DNA of 64,000 bases from Anastrepha obliqua. Its lineage: Eukaryota > Arthropoda > Insecta > Diptera > Tephritidae. The stretch lies in NCBI RefSeq assembly GCF_027943255.1, contig NC_072892.1:159714792-159778791 (forward strand). The letters run 5' to 3'. Shown piece after piece: positions 53,800 to 64,000 of this stretch. Made by a program: the position numbers and the translations under genes. The notes beneath the pieces are model-generated. The model was not told where the DNA came from and made no database searches. It saw only the letters and a list, made by a program, of their open reading frames with translations. Every line of letters begins with the position of its first letter. The first letter of the stretch is position 1.

Positions 53800-54905
53800 A
53801 TATTCTGCATGAAAGTCAATACACCTCCGTATTCGCTTGAACCAATTTTGACAGCACTTTAACCACTCAGAGAACTGGATACCTCAAAAACATGCTATTT
53901 AAAGTCTTCAACAGCGCCTTCAAGAATTGAAAATTGTTGGCCTCGCATTTTATTTTTGATTTCCAAGGCCAAAACATAAGTCATTATTTGTCAATTCTTT
54001 CCATTTCAATTCAACCGGGCTATTCAGGACATGTTCTTCGATTTCGAGATAACTCAAATATGTCGCTCTCTGGTCAAAATAATGAGACACGTATTTTTTT
54101 CTTCACCCGAAAATAATTTGTTTCAAGATTTATTGGCACTTTTGTTTTTCGGCTCAAAATCGATTATTTTAATTATATAAGAATTTTTTTTTATTGCTCA
54201 TAACAAAAATGAACCGATTTTAATGATTCTGGGTTCAAAATTATCGTCATAATTTGCACGAGCGACTTCGTGTGCAAACAATAGCAAAAAAGTAGTTGAA
54301 AATTTTTTTTAATTTGCAAAAAACAAACATAAACAGAGCAACATATTTGAGTTAAATCGAAATCGAAGAACATGCGCCGAATAGCCCTGTTGAATTGAAA
54401 TGGAAAGCCTCAGCTGTAAGGCGAATAACCCATTAATTCGATCTTTTGAGTGCTGAAAAACGCTTTTGTGTGAGCCGATGCATGAGAGCTCGCATTACTT
54501 TGGTGAAGGTTGCTTCATCTTCGGCGGGTGGTTTTTCTTAATTCTCTGAAAACTTCTGGCAAACAAATGATTGTGTGCCTCTCATCATTGACTGCTTTAA
54601 GTTCCTCAACTGGTGCAGTTGTGACATGACCAAATTTTCTGAAAAAAGCTGGCAACAATTTGCTTCGAGGTACTTCTTCGGCGAACAACTTTTATTGGAA
54701 TAAGCTTGCCTTGGAATACCCATATTGTCGATTCTTGTTTTATTTCCGACTCATATGCATAGATCTAAGGCTCGTCACCTGTTACAATGTCATAGACGTA
54801 CTTTTAACCATCGCGGCTGATTTTTGTCAACATTTCTTTACACCAATTAACACGAGTCCAAAAGAACGTTGAACGAGATCAAGTCTTCTTGACGTTCAAA
54901 TGTTC
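53800..54905 (-). pseudogene. Mariner remnant of the second lineage, interrupted by a MITE
   Basis: Right part (54407-54905): KSTSMTL-QVTSLRSMHMS in place of VTGDESW..Y, KLLPAFFRKFGHVTTAPVEE, HTIICLPEVFRELRKTTRRR, NASSHASAHTKAFFSTQKIE with LMGYSPYS. Left part (53800-53997): SEWLKCCQNWFKRIRRCIDF and HAEYFKNK. The MITE sits just after PYS, where PDLAPND should follow. Relative of the copy at 34.5 kb; many stops. Confidence 0.72.
53998..54406. mobile_element. MITE with about 72-bp imperfect inverted repeats
   Basis: Left arm from 53998 (tttccatttcaattcaaccg, ggctattcag, acatgttcttcgatttcg) and right arm to 54406 are reverse complements at about 85 percent over 72 bp. The centre is AT-rich and non-coding. 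It interrupts a mariner transposase. Confidence 0.75.
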
Positions 54906-55537
54906 ATGCAATATTGCATGAATGTCGAACATACAAATGACCAAGGATACCTCATGCTGTCGAAAACTTTCTTAAATTCCACAAAGTGGTGTTGTATTCA
55001 ATTTTTTTCAAAAGGTTGGCGTGCAACGTTCAACGTCGTTAAAGCTCGTTTAAAAAGTTAAATCTATTTTTTGGTGCATTGCGTTTTGGTCCAGATACGA
55101 GATTCCTTATCTTCACAGCCCATATTTTATGTATCCAGCGTCATTTTCTATGACAGTATATAGAGAAGTGATTTCATTAGATAACTCTCCATTTAAGATG
55201 TGTTTTCTATATCTTTCTAGCCTCCGGAACGTTTTTTGGCAGAGCGCAAAACATGGCTGGCTTATGCCAGCGCTTGAATCAACCCTCGAAACATTTCTGG
55301 AACTCTATTTTCGGTATAGCCAACCGACTCGGTCTTCCATTTTTCCATTACTTCCTTTTTTCCGTTACAGCTGTTGACCCGATCAATTGCGGTTATTGAC
55401 CAACTTTTCTTTCACTTTACTGATGTTTTCATCAGTTTTCGATGTCAACGGCCTGTCACTATGTTCGTCATTCTCGTTAAAGTATCATTACCGAAACAGT
55501 TTCCCAACAGTTCTAAGGTTTTCGCACCATTGAATTC

Positions 55538-55552
55538 ATTTTTAACAGAACT
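55538..55552. repeat. Target-site duplication CATTTTTAACAGAAC (left)
   Basis: Fifteen bases identical to 56366-56380. Confidence 0.88.
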
Positions 55553-56365
55553 TAATCGCTCAGGCACAATTTTTTATAAGAGCGTACAATTGCTGGCGTA
55601 TGCCGATGATATTGACATCATCGGCCTTAACAACCGCGCTGTTAGTTCTGCCTTCTCCAAACTGGATAAAGAGGCAAAGCGAATGGGTTTGGTGGTGAAC
55701 GAGGACAAAACGAAGTACCTCCTGTCTTCAAACAAACAGTCGGCGCACTCGCGTATCGGCACCCATGTCACTGTAGACAGTTATAATTTCGAGGTTGTAA
55801 AAGACTTCGTCTATTTAGGAACCAGCATTAACATCGATAACAATGTCAGCCTTGAAATCCAACGTAGAATCTCTTTTGCCAACAAGTGCTACTTTGGACT
55901 AAGTAGGCAACTGAGCAGTAAAGTCCTCTCTCGACGAACAAAACTAACACTCTACAAGACTCTCATCATGCCCGTCCTAACGTATGCGTAAGATTTTTGG
56001 ACCTTTGCACGTTGGCAACGGCGAATATCGCAGACGTTGGAACTATGAGCTGTATGAGCTTTACGACGACATAGGCATAGCACAGCGAATAAAGATCCAA
56101 CGGCTACGTTGGCTGGGTCATGTCGTCCGAATGGATACAAACGCTCCGGCTTTGAAAGTATTCGATGCGGTACCAGCTGGTGATAGCAGAGGAAGAGGGC
56201 GGCCTCCTCTGCGTTGGAAAGATCAGGTGGAGAAGGACTTGGCTTCACTTGGTGTGTCCAACTGGCGCCGGTTAGCACGAGAAATAAACGACTGGCGCGC
56301 TTTGTTAAACTCGGTCAAAATCGCGTAAACGGTTATAGCGCCAATTAAGAAGAAGAAGAAGAATC
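55553..56365 (+). mobile_element. 5'-truncated RTE-like element, family A copy 2
   Basis: Bounded by a perfect 15-bp duplication. Reading begins just upstream of the YADD box: QLLAYADDIDIIGLNNRAVS, KRMGLVVNEDKTKYLLSSNK, RIGTHVTVDSYNFEVVKDFV, YLGTSI, RRTKLTLYKTLIMPVLTYA; then a deletion removes about 20 codons and shifts the frame to RKIFGPLHVGNGEYRRRWNY, RLRWLGHVVRMDTNAPALKV, RGRGRPPLRWKDQVEKDLAS and a stop. The 3' tail is (AAG)n at 56347-56364. More than 95 percent identical by eye to the 10473-11202 copy in the shared part. Confidence 0.88.
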
Positions 56366-56380
56366 CATTTTTAACAGAAC
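56366..56380. repeat. Target-site duplication CATTTTTAACAGAAC (right)
   Basis: Exact copy of 55538-55552, directly after the AAG tail. Confidence 0.88.
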
Positions 56381-56799
56381 ATTTATTACAAACTCGTTGT
56401 TTCAAAACCAAACCCATTTTCAAAACTATTATAGAAAAAATTTAAAACATTTAAAGAGGTAGATTTGCTCAAGATGGCATAACTTTTACAAATGTGAACA
56501 TTCCAGAACATTCTAGGCCCATTACTTTTGTTAATCTCCTTTAGTCGTTATTTTTGATCAACCTGGGGTAGTTAGTTATTTATTCATGTGTTATAGATTT
56601 ATTTATTTTTTCTAGCAATTGCACGTTGATTAATTGCTCTGCGCCGAGGCGGAATTGCGCGTTCAAGACCAAGATTCAATCATGAAACTTTTTCCTTCCA
56701 TAAAAAGATACCTATCGTTTTATAGGAAAACCCTAAGTTTCGAACAAAAAAATTTCAAAATTTAAAAAAAATTAAATATCAAAATAAGAAAAAAAGAAT

Positions 56800-58460
56800 T
56801 TAGAAAATGTTGAGTAAACCAATTTTTTCATTTAGAATTGAAAAAAAGAGGCTTGCAAAAAATAAAGATTACAAAAAAAAATTTTATAAAAAGTTTTAAA
56901 AGAAAAGCCCGAAGTTTTGATTGGAGCATAAATAAAAAAAAATTAAAAAATGTTTTACCAAAATTTCTATAATATTTTTATAATTTTTGTATTGCCAAAT
57001 ATGAAAAATAATATTGAATTTTATTTCCGCTTTCTCTTTTTTCTTAAAGCGATTATTTGATTTATAATTCAAAAAGAGGCTTGCAAAAATTAAAGAAGAT
57101 TTCAAAAAAAATTTTAAAGGAAAAACTCGGAATTTTAATTTAAGCATAAATAAAAATAATTAAAATATATTATATTAAACTTTAAAATAAAATTTTATTT
57201 TTTTAATTTTTATAACGGCAAATATGGAAAAAATATTTTTTTCTTAAAGCGATTATTTGATTTGTAATTCAAAAAAATGCTTACAAAAAAATTATTAGGT
57301 GTGCAACTAAGTTTCCGCTGTTTGTCAATAGATGCTGCCAGCAGTGTGTGCTAGTCGATTCTAACACAACCTAAACGTCATAAACCAAGCTTAGACATAT
57401 GGTAAACAAACTGCTTCGAGACATTAGTGATTTTGTTTTGGTATCATATAATTTTGGTTTTGTGAAAATGTCTGATTTTGTGCCGAATAATCGTCATTTG
57501 CGGGAAGTGTTGGACAGGGGACTTGGGTTCCTTATGAGTTAAAACCAAGGGATGTTCAACGTCGTTTTCTTGCCTGTGAACAACTGCTCTAGCGGCAAAA
57601 AAAGAAGAGTTTTCTTCATCGCATTGTGACGAGTGATGAAAAATGGATTCATTACAGCAATCCAAAGAAAACTAAGTCATGAAGACTGCCCGGTCATGCT
57701 TCTACGTCGTCGCCTCGGCCGAATATTCACGCTGCGAAGGTTATGCTATGTATTTGGTGGGACCAAGTTGGTGTTATTTATTATGAACTATTAAAACCAA
57801 GCGAAACCATCACTGGGGATCGGTATCCACTTCAATTGATGCGATTGAGCCGAGCACTGCGCGAGAAGTGGCCGCAATACACGGAGGGGCATGAAAAAGT
57901 TATTCTACAGCATGACAACGCTCGGCCTCACGTTGCCAAGCCCGTTAAAACCTACCTGAAAGCATTGAAATGGGAAATCCTACCTCACCCGCCTTATTCT
58001 CTAGATATTGCGCCGTCCGATTATCACCTGTTCCGATCGATGGCACATGGCCTAGCTGACCAGCAATTCCATTCATATGAAGACATTAAAAACTGGCTTG
58101 ATCCGTGGATAGCCTCAAAAGATGAACAGTTTTACCGCGGTGGTATACGAGATCTACCAGAAAGATGGGAAAAAGTAGTAGCCAGCGATGGGTAATGCCT
58201 TGTATGATTCACTTGTAACCATGTTTTCAGAATGAAGTTGTATTTTAAAGAAAAACCTTGAAGTTTCGATTTCGATTTGAGCAGAAATAAAAAATAATTA
58301 AAATATATCAAACTTAAAAAAAATGTTACCAAATTTCCATATGAAAGTATGTATGAAAAAAATCTTTAATTTTTTTTTTTCTTAAAGCGATTATTTGATT
58401 TATAATTCAAAAACGGGTTGCAAAAAAATGAAGAAAATTAAAAAAAAGTTTAACAATAGC
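56800..58460. repeat. AT-rich tandem repeat, unit about 200 bp, interrupted by a mariner
   Basis: The words cttaaagcgattatttgatt and aattcaaaaagaggcttgca recur at 56830 (partial), 57050, 57243 and 58381, each followed by gaaaaaccygaagttttgat and aagcataaataaaaa. The mariner at 57295-58232 splits one unit. Confidence 0.7.
57295..58232 (+). mobile_element. Internally deleted mauritiana-like mariner, copy 2
   Basis: Starts TTAGGTGTGCAACTAAGTTT next to TA (57293-57294). Transposase: MSDFVPNNRHLREVL, the same deletion junction as copy 1 (gtgttggacaggggacttgg), WVPYEL region in a shifted frame, then an open 150-codon stretch from 57743: MLCIWWDQVGVIYYELLKPS, VILQHDNARPHVAKPVKTYL (second Asp), YSLDIAPSDYHLFRSM (third Asp) and LPERWEKVVASDG, where Gln has become TAA. 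The first Asp block reads VTSDEKW, with Gly changed. The 3' TIR is missing, cut at ttttcagaa. Confidence 0.85.
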
Positions 58461-58829
58461 AGACCCTATCCACCAAATTTCATCAGAATTAATGCGAAAA
58501 AATGTTTGACTTCTTTTGAATCATTTGCATTTACCGATTAGCCAAAACTTGTCTTACAGTAAGAAGCTTAAAGTTATGCAGATTCCTGATTCTTACGAGA
58601 GAATGACACTTGCCAGATGTTTGCTTTCAGAATCTGTATTGTAAGTTAAGTTAAACTAATTTTAGATTCACTGGACTTAAATCACAGTTCTTTTCAGGTA
58701 TTTCTTATATGCCATTAAAAATTTGGTTACGTATTTTTTAAATATTTTTTTTATTTTTTGCGTACTTTGTATTTTTCATTGGAAGTGGCCTTTATACGGC
58801 GAATAAATATCAATGCTACCCAGCCTATT

Positions 58830-59400
58830 ATTGGGCCAACAGATCGACAAGGTTCAGGAGTTTACATATCTTGGGAGCTAAATTAATGCAGATAGTGGCG
58901 TCCAAGGCGACATACCAGCCAAGTTAAAAAAAGCAGCCTGTGCAATGTTTAAAAACGTATGGCACTCCACACACCTTACCGAAAAGACTAAGATCTACAT
59001 TTTTAACAAAAATGTTTAATCTGTTTTATTGCACGGCCAGCACCATAAGAAATAGCATCCAAATTGCAAATTTTTGTAAATTTATTTTTCCGCGCTTGGT
59101 AGCCAGCAAACTGGATGTGGAACATTGTGATTTACACAGACGATGCAATCAATATTAAAATCTTGGATCGGGTATACTCTTAGAAAACCAGCGGAAGAAA
59201 CACCAGCGACAGGCTTAGAATGGAACCCTCAATGTTACAGGTGCATAGGACGACCAAAGGATCCCGGCAACGCAGCCTTCACGAAGAATTAGCCAGCAAC
59301 AATCTTACCTGGTCGCAAGCTACACAAGCAACCAACGACAGAAAAAAGTGGAAATCATTGCCTTATGCAGTATGCGTCTCATAATCGGCGCTTAAGCAAA
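58830..59400 (+). pseudogene. RTE/CR1-like C-terminal remnant
   Basis: Reads QIDKVQEFTYLGAKINADSG, VQGDIPAKLKKAACAMFKNV, HLTEKTKIYIFNKNV, then after a degraded stretch SWIGYTLRKPAEETPATGLE with WNPQC and CIGRPKDPG. These match YLGCIISTSGGCAEDI ... IGHTLRKPAQDITRQAIEWN of the 42.5-44.7 kb element. Several stops and frame changes. Confidence 0.65.
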
Positions 59401-60601
59401 CAGTAATAATTTATACGGTGCACAAAAGGCATTTCCACACTAACAGAGGAGTGGCTCCAGGTTGAGGAAAGCTAATGCTTTGGCTTAGAAATTTCTTAAA
59501 AAACCAAACGAAATGTTTTCTAATATTTTAAGCTGCTGCCTACAAAGAGCTACACAAAATTCGAGACAATAATAAAAATTTTAAATATATTTGTCTAATT
59601 TACCAAAAAGGAAACTGAAACCAAAACGTCACATCCTTAAGACACATCAAGCACCTGTGTGTACACCAAACAAAGCTGCATAATTGACCGCAACCACATT
59701 CCAATTTGGAGGAAAACAAAAACAACGTAAAGTAACAACATCCATTTGAGCTTTCAAGCACAAACCGCAATGCAATAGTTACAACAATGCACCACAGCAT
59801 TGCATACAACAACAGCTCCGTAAAAACAGCCAGCATACTAAAAACAACAATAACAAAGACTTACCGCAAAGCAGACATTGCACTAATTGACTGTAAACTA
59901 TTCTAGAATTTGTCTCAGAGGACGACAAATTTGCACACAGTTAGACGTGAGTCTGTAAATAGGGATGGACTCAATCTAATTGAAAAATAAATATTGTGTT
60001 AAGGTGTCTCAACAAAATATATTAAGTAGTGATTTTTCCATTGGAACTATAAGGTTATACTTCAGTAAGGCGGGGACCCGAAACATACCGCCAAAATTAT
60101 TGAACGTTGAATAAAAAATCAGGGCTTTCAGTTTTGAGAATAGCCAGCACAAAGTTTTGATTTAAACCCGATGGTTAATTTGTGGACTTTCGGTTAGCAT
60201 CTCACGAAATGGCCCCAAAAAACATCGACGATCTTTAGTCAAGAGTTCAGAAAGAATGGTAGTGGAGCGCCCGGGGGTTTTGACCTCGGATCTCATAGGG
60301 ACTGAATGAATTGCCATGTAAACAACAGGATTTTCTTTTGTATGCTCTAAATTGTAACTTCTACCAATATTATATTGGGCAATTATTTTTTTCATTGTTT
60401 AAACAAAAAAATATGAAAAATTAATATGTTGGAGCATAATATAATATTTAGTTGGAAATAATTTTTTTTTAGTTCTACGTTAAATTTTACTTAAATAGAT
60501 AAAGACAAACATCTTCCCAACGTTCGATTTTATTTGAAGGGTCGAAGAGACCTTGAGCAGGTAGTCAAACTTTTCTGGTAGTGCAAGTGATCAGATTATT
60601 G
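59401..60601. other. Non-coding interval
   Basis: No gene recognised. A minus-strand open stretch at 60162-60395 (VVYMAIHSVPMRSEVKTPGR) is unusual in composition but has no motif that I can name. Confidence 0.35.
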
Positions 60602-61310
60602 ATGAAAGGAATGAGCGTCGAAGGGGGTCCTTTTAAACGAGTTGCCACTGAAAGTGTAGTTTATAAATGGATCAGAGGAGTTATTTATAGTAAAGATATT
60701 ATTGAAGGCATATAACATTTTTGTGACATATCTTTCAATAAAAGTCATCAACACAGTGATTCTACAGATGCTAGAATAGAAAGGGATGGTATCGATGTAA
60801 AAAGATTGGTAGACTTTTTCAAAGAACACAGTCCTTTTCCTGATACAGATGCAATTATGTCAATTGCCACTGGAATTACCGGTGATAAAAGTATAAATTG
60901 TTACAATGCTTTTGACGAAGGTTTAAAAGTTATGAAGAAAATCGAAGGGAAAAATGTGCACGAATTGAAGTTATTAAGGAAAGATAAAATAAATGCTCTA
61001 TTGGCTAAAACTAATAAAATAAAAATTCATGACAATGTTATTCCCGTTGATCCATTGTTGCTGTTTCAACGTATTTGTGTGTTGAAAAAAAAAAACAGAT
61101 GATGAACTAAAAACTTATATGAATTATGAACTGGCACCATATCCACTTGCTCTGTTTGAAGATGGCCAACTGCGAAAGACAAAAAAATCAACTCTCTACG
61201 AATTATTCCCAGAAATTCAGATTAATTTGAAAAGCTTAGAAAATGTTCATTATGTTATTGATGGAGGCATGTTGTTATATCGTTGCAAAATTAAATTTAC
61301 TATATTATAA
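60602..61310 (+). pseudogene. Remnant of a widespread uncharacterised gene family (possible PIN/FEN-like C-terminus)
   Basis: One frame gives GGPFKRVATESVVYKWIRGV, a TAA at 60714-60716, HFCDISFNKSHQHSDSTDAR, LVDFFKEHSPFPDTDAIMSI, ATGITGDKSINCYNAFDEGL and DNVIPVDPLLLFQRICVLKK. An extra A in the run at 61086-61096 then shifts to DDELKTYMNYELAPYPLALF, EDGQLRKTKKSTLYELFPEI and NVHYVIDGGMLLYRCK before stopping. I recognise the order PFP.VD.IMSI.TG, DPLLLFQRI, YELSPYPLALFD and VIDGG.LL.R from uncharacterised proteins of many invertebrates. The IDGG.LL.R end looks like the start of a PIN/FEN-type nuclease fold; that is inference. Function unknown; this copy is broken and 3'-truncated. Confidence 0.5.
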
Positions 61311-62989
61311 CAGTAGTGTACTAAAAAAAATCCTCAATAACGGATAATATCGGAAAAATTATGTCAAAGTTGAAAAAATAGAGAAAAAATAAAAAAATTC
61401 CAAATACTTCCGTCTACAGTCTCGTCAGTTGTCATTTCAGAAAAATTTTCAACACACTGTCAAAAAGGCTTGTTTTTGTTCTTTCGAACTAAAAAACAAA
61501 TTCGAAATCGGATGGAAATTGGCGAAGTTAGGAGTGATTCTTCACATCAACCTACTGAAAAACGGTTTTATGACCATAAAACGAGATTTTGGTGCTGTAT
61601 TGGAAATTTCTCCTATACCATTTTTCTTAGTTTTACTATACCTACAAGTTGTACTAGGTCTCCATAAAAGTATAAAATCACTGTCGCACAGTGTTATTAA
61701 TATTAAATTTTATGTAATAATAGTTATCGCCGAGCAAAATTGACTGAATATTCTATTCTATTCTATTTTTGTTATTTTTATAATTTTTTTTTATTGTAAT
61801 AAATTTTTAAATATTTTCTATAAATATAATTCAAATTAATGCTTTTATTTTTTAATAAATTAAGCATTTCATTTGAAAATTCGATAGCATTATTTTGAAA
61901 AATAACCCTACAGCAGTCAAAAATGCATAAATGTGGCAAACATTTAGCCAGTTCTACTCGCTAGTTCTGTACATGTATTAATTAGTCTAAAACTCTATGG
62001 CATTGAGTTCAATTTCTCTGGTATGGACTACTAAAATAAATATCTTTTGAAGCTGAATTTCCCTCCATGGCTCCAAATTCGCAAGCACAAGTTTTCACAA
62101 ACAAAATCAAAATATCTTCAGCTGTCAAACGCTAATTGAGTAAGCCGAAATGAGTGTGTAGGGACACCTAATTGTCAGTGTCTCAATTTAAAACTTAATT
62201 GCTGCAATTAGGGTGCATGTCTACACGTAGTTTTAACATACAATTGAGCTCCTTTGGCAATGATCTGCTTATGTACGAGTGCGTATGTATGAGTATTTCG
62301 TGTACACACTCGACTTTACATGAATACAAACACAGTTTTCAGAAGACATCGCATCCCTGCAGAGAAAAGCCAAACCTTGTGGCTCGGATGCTGGTATTTA
62401 ATGGCAGAAATCATACCAATTCGTGATTGATTAGAATAAAGCCAATAGTAAATTGTTTAATTTGTGTGCAATTTTGTTGATGATTTTTTAGATAAAAAAG
62501 TTTAAGAGGGGCAGCTGCTCCAGCACTTTCAAATTTTCCATTTTTTGCCTTTTTTTTGCTTTAAAAATTCATTTATAATCTAAAGAATATATTTTCCATG
62601 TTTTAAGCTCAATAGAAAGTCTAAGAAGTCTCTATAAAGTCAGTGAAGTGATGAGCGTCGAACGAAAGATGCGCAAGAACGAAAACTTTATTCGCGTTTT
62701 CCTCGAAATACATTTTCTTTCGCACTGTCGCATATGTAGAGTAACTTTGGGTATTGTGATATACCCGCTTATTTACTGAACTATACATGTTTCAACAAGA
62801 ACTTTTTGTTGAAAATATGCATAACGGAAAAAAATGGTTGCAGCAGAAGTATACATGCTGACGAATGCTTCGTTTGCTCTCATTGAACACAGCCCAGACC
62901 CAGTTAGCACATAATATGCCATTTTGATGCACCAATTGTAGAACCCACTGCTTTTTATTAGTCGAAACATCTTGATTTAACTGTGAATC
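61311..62989. other. Non-coding interval
   Basis: AT-rich, with a short (TTCTA)n-like run at 61750-61766. No gene or element recognised. Confidence 0.4.
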
Positions 62990-64000
62990 TGCCCATGTCG
63001 TCTATTTTCTTTTCTGCAATTTCTTTCAAGTTAACCATTGAGATTTCCCCCAGCATTCTATGGCGTAGAGCACTCAGATTTGATAATTACTCACACAGAT
63101 TGTGAAAGACTGTTTTCTTAGCTTCTTCTTGATTGCAGCTTCTACATCTATCGTTGTACGGTCACCCCATCTTCCTTGCCTGACCTCCCAAAGGCCAGTG
63201 GACGGTTATTATTGACGTAATTCTGAATATGCCTGCTCTTGGCTTTCTTAAGGGGTAAAGGGTTGACAGAGGCGCGAAAAAATTATGATTTTGAAAATTA
63301 ACAATATGGCTACTCACGAAATATTTTTCAGATTTTCGAGAAAAACACCGACAATTAATTGTTAAAAAAAATCGAAATTTTTGAAAAAAAAAATCCTTCG
63401 ATCAGGCTCGAGTATTTTATGTTTTTCAAAAGTAGTATAAATTTTATTGAAATCTACCAAGCGGTTTTTAAGATGTCATCACCAGTTCAAAAAATTTAGT
63501 ATTGAAAAAAACGAATTTAAAGTTTTGCTATCGATTACCGGAGCGCCTTAGTGCCCTTTGTTAATAGTTGAATAACCCGAAAAGTATTTGTCGAATTCAC
63601 TTCAAATTTTCACATAATATTTTTAAGATATTATACTTCAAGAAAATGCAAAAATATTTTTTTTAATTCTGACTGCACTTAACACCTTAAAAACTCGTCA
63701 GTTCTGGATTTGTTGAAATTGGGCCACGTTTGTTTACTTATTTTGCAGGTATCCATGTTAATCCATCTATCAACGGCCTGTTTTTAGAATAGCGACTAGA
63801 TCACCCTTTGCGCACCCTTTTGGGGCAGCCTATTTCTACCGATTCGGATTCGTAATAGGATTCCTCGTGTTTAGCCAATTCATCAGTTTTCTCACTTCCT
63901 TCTAAGTTTCTATGGCCTGGTACCCAGAAGACAGTGTTGTCTGTCGTGCGCGCTAAAGCATTAAGTTCTTCTTTATCTGACCAATTTTGAATTGGTTGTA
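62990..64000 (-). pseudogene. I/R1-type RNase H and C-terminus, split by a TTAA MITE, runs off the window
   Basis: From the right edge (64000 down): LNALARTTDNTVFWVPGHRN, LEGSEKTDELAKHEES (RNase H WVPGH and fourth Asp), ISKQTWPNFNKSRTDEF, then after the MITE LRKPRAGIFRITSIITVHWP with LGGQGRWGD. The frame joins exactly through one TTAA. The final knuckle is degraded (TTIDVEAAIKKKLRK). The RT lies beyond the window. Confidence 0.75.
63252..63686. mobile_element. TTAA-flanked MITE, 435 bp, within an RNase H coding remnant
   Basis: Flanked by TTAA at 63248-63251 and 63687-63690. Ends GGGGTAAAGGGTTGACAG on the left and, reverse-complemented, GGTGTTAAGTGCAGTCAG on the right. The body is AT-rich and non-coding. 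Removing it with one TTAA restores the host reading DEF-LRK. Confidence 0.8.

Overview
The window is repeat-dense nuclear DNA from an insect, most likely a higher dipteran and probably a tephritid fruit fly. The reasons are a tRNA-derived SINE whose body carries a layout I associate with tephritids, at least three DD41D (rosa-group) mariner relatives, mauritiana-type mariners, Jockey, RTE-like and I-like non-LTR elements, BEL/Pao, Tigger/pogo, Tc1, Helitrons and an AT-rich intron-bearing background. The species call is inference; no alignment was run. Only one stretch looks like an ordinary host gene: the 3' terminal exon at 73-250 (+). Almost everything else that codes is transposon-derived and mostly broken.

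Layout. 0.5-9.6 kb: a Jockey remnant, then four copies of one palindrome-ended element (936-1330, 1333-2027, 6306-7470, 8627-9632). Two of these contain long (ATGTT)n arrays of about 480 and 800 bp in opposite orientation. Between them a Tigger transposase is split by a six-exon SAMD3-like gene remnant. 9.7-11.5 kb: a Jockey element interrupted by a 5'-truncated RTE-like insertion with a 14-bp target duplication. 13.0-14.3 kb: a complete mariner with an uninterrupted 345-aa transposase and matching terminal inverted repeats (TIRs). 15.4-17.05 kb: a 5'-truncated non-LTR element with a 12-bp target duplication. 17.3-18.1 kb: RT and Tc1 scraps. 20.3-22.4 kb: a full-length but dead pogo/Tigger-like element. 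23-29.7 kb: ORF1/RT scraps and two Helitrons. 29.7-32 kb: a three-level nest (old DD41D, then SINE, then younger DD41D). 34.2-38.6 kb: an RT remnant interrupted by two mariners, an RNase H remnant and a 124-bp satellite. 42.2-46.7 kb: RT fused in frame to a BEL/Pao fragment, an element with 61-bp inverted repeats, and a TTAA-flanked MITE. 47-50 kb: an R1-like remnant with a SINE, and a deleted DD41D. 52-59.4 kb: non-LTR elements, nested MITE/mariner, an RTE-like insertion with a 15-bp target duplication, an AT-rich satellite and a deleted mariner. 60.6-61.3 kb: a remnant of an uncharacterised gene family. 63-64 kb: an RNase H remnant split by a TTAA MITE.

Functionally the window is a record of nested transposition. 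The intact mariner is the only element whose ends and transposase both look capable of activity. The most unusual material is the palindrome-ended, satellite-carrying family, which has the layout of Helentron/HINE elements (asymmetric inverted repeats, subterminal hairpin, insertion between A and A without duplication), and the two uncharacterised gene families that appear to travel with mobile DNA.
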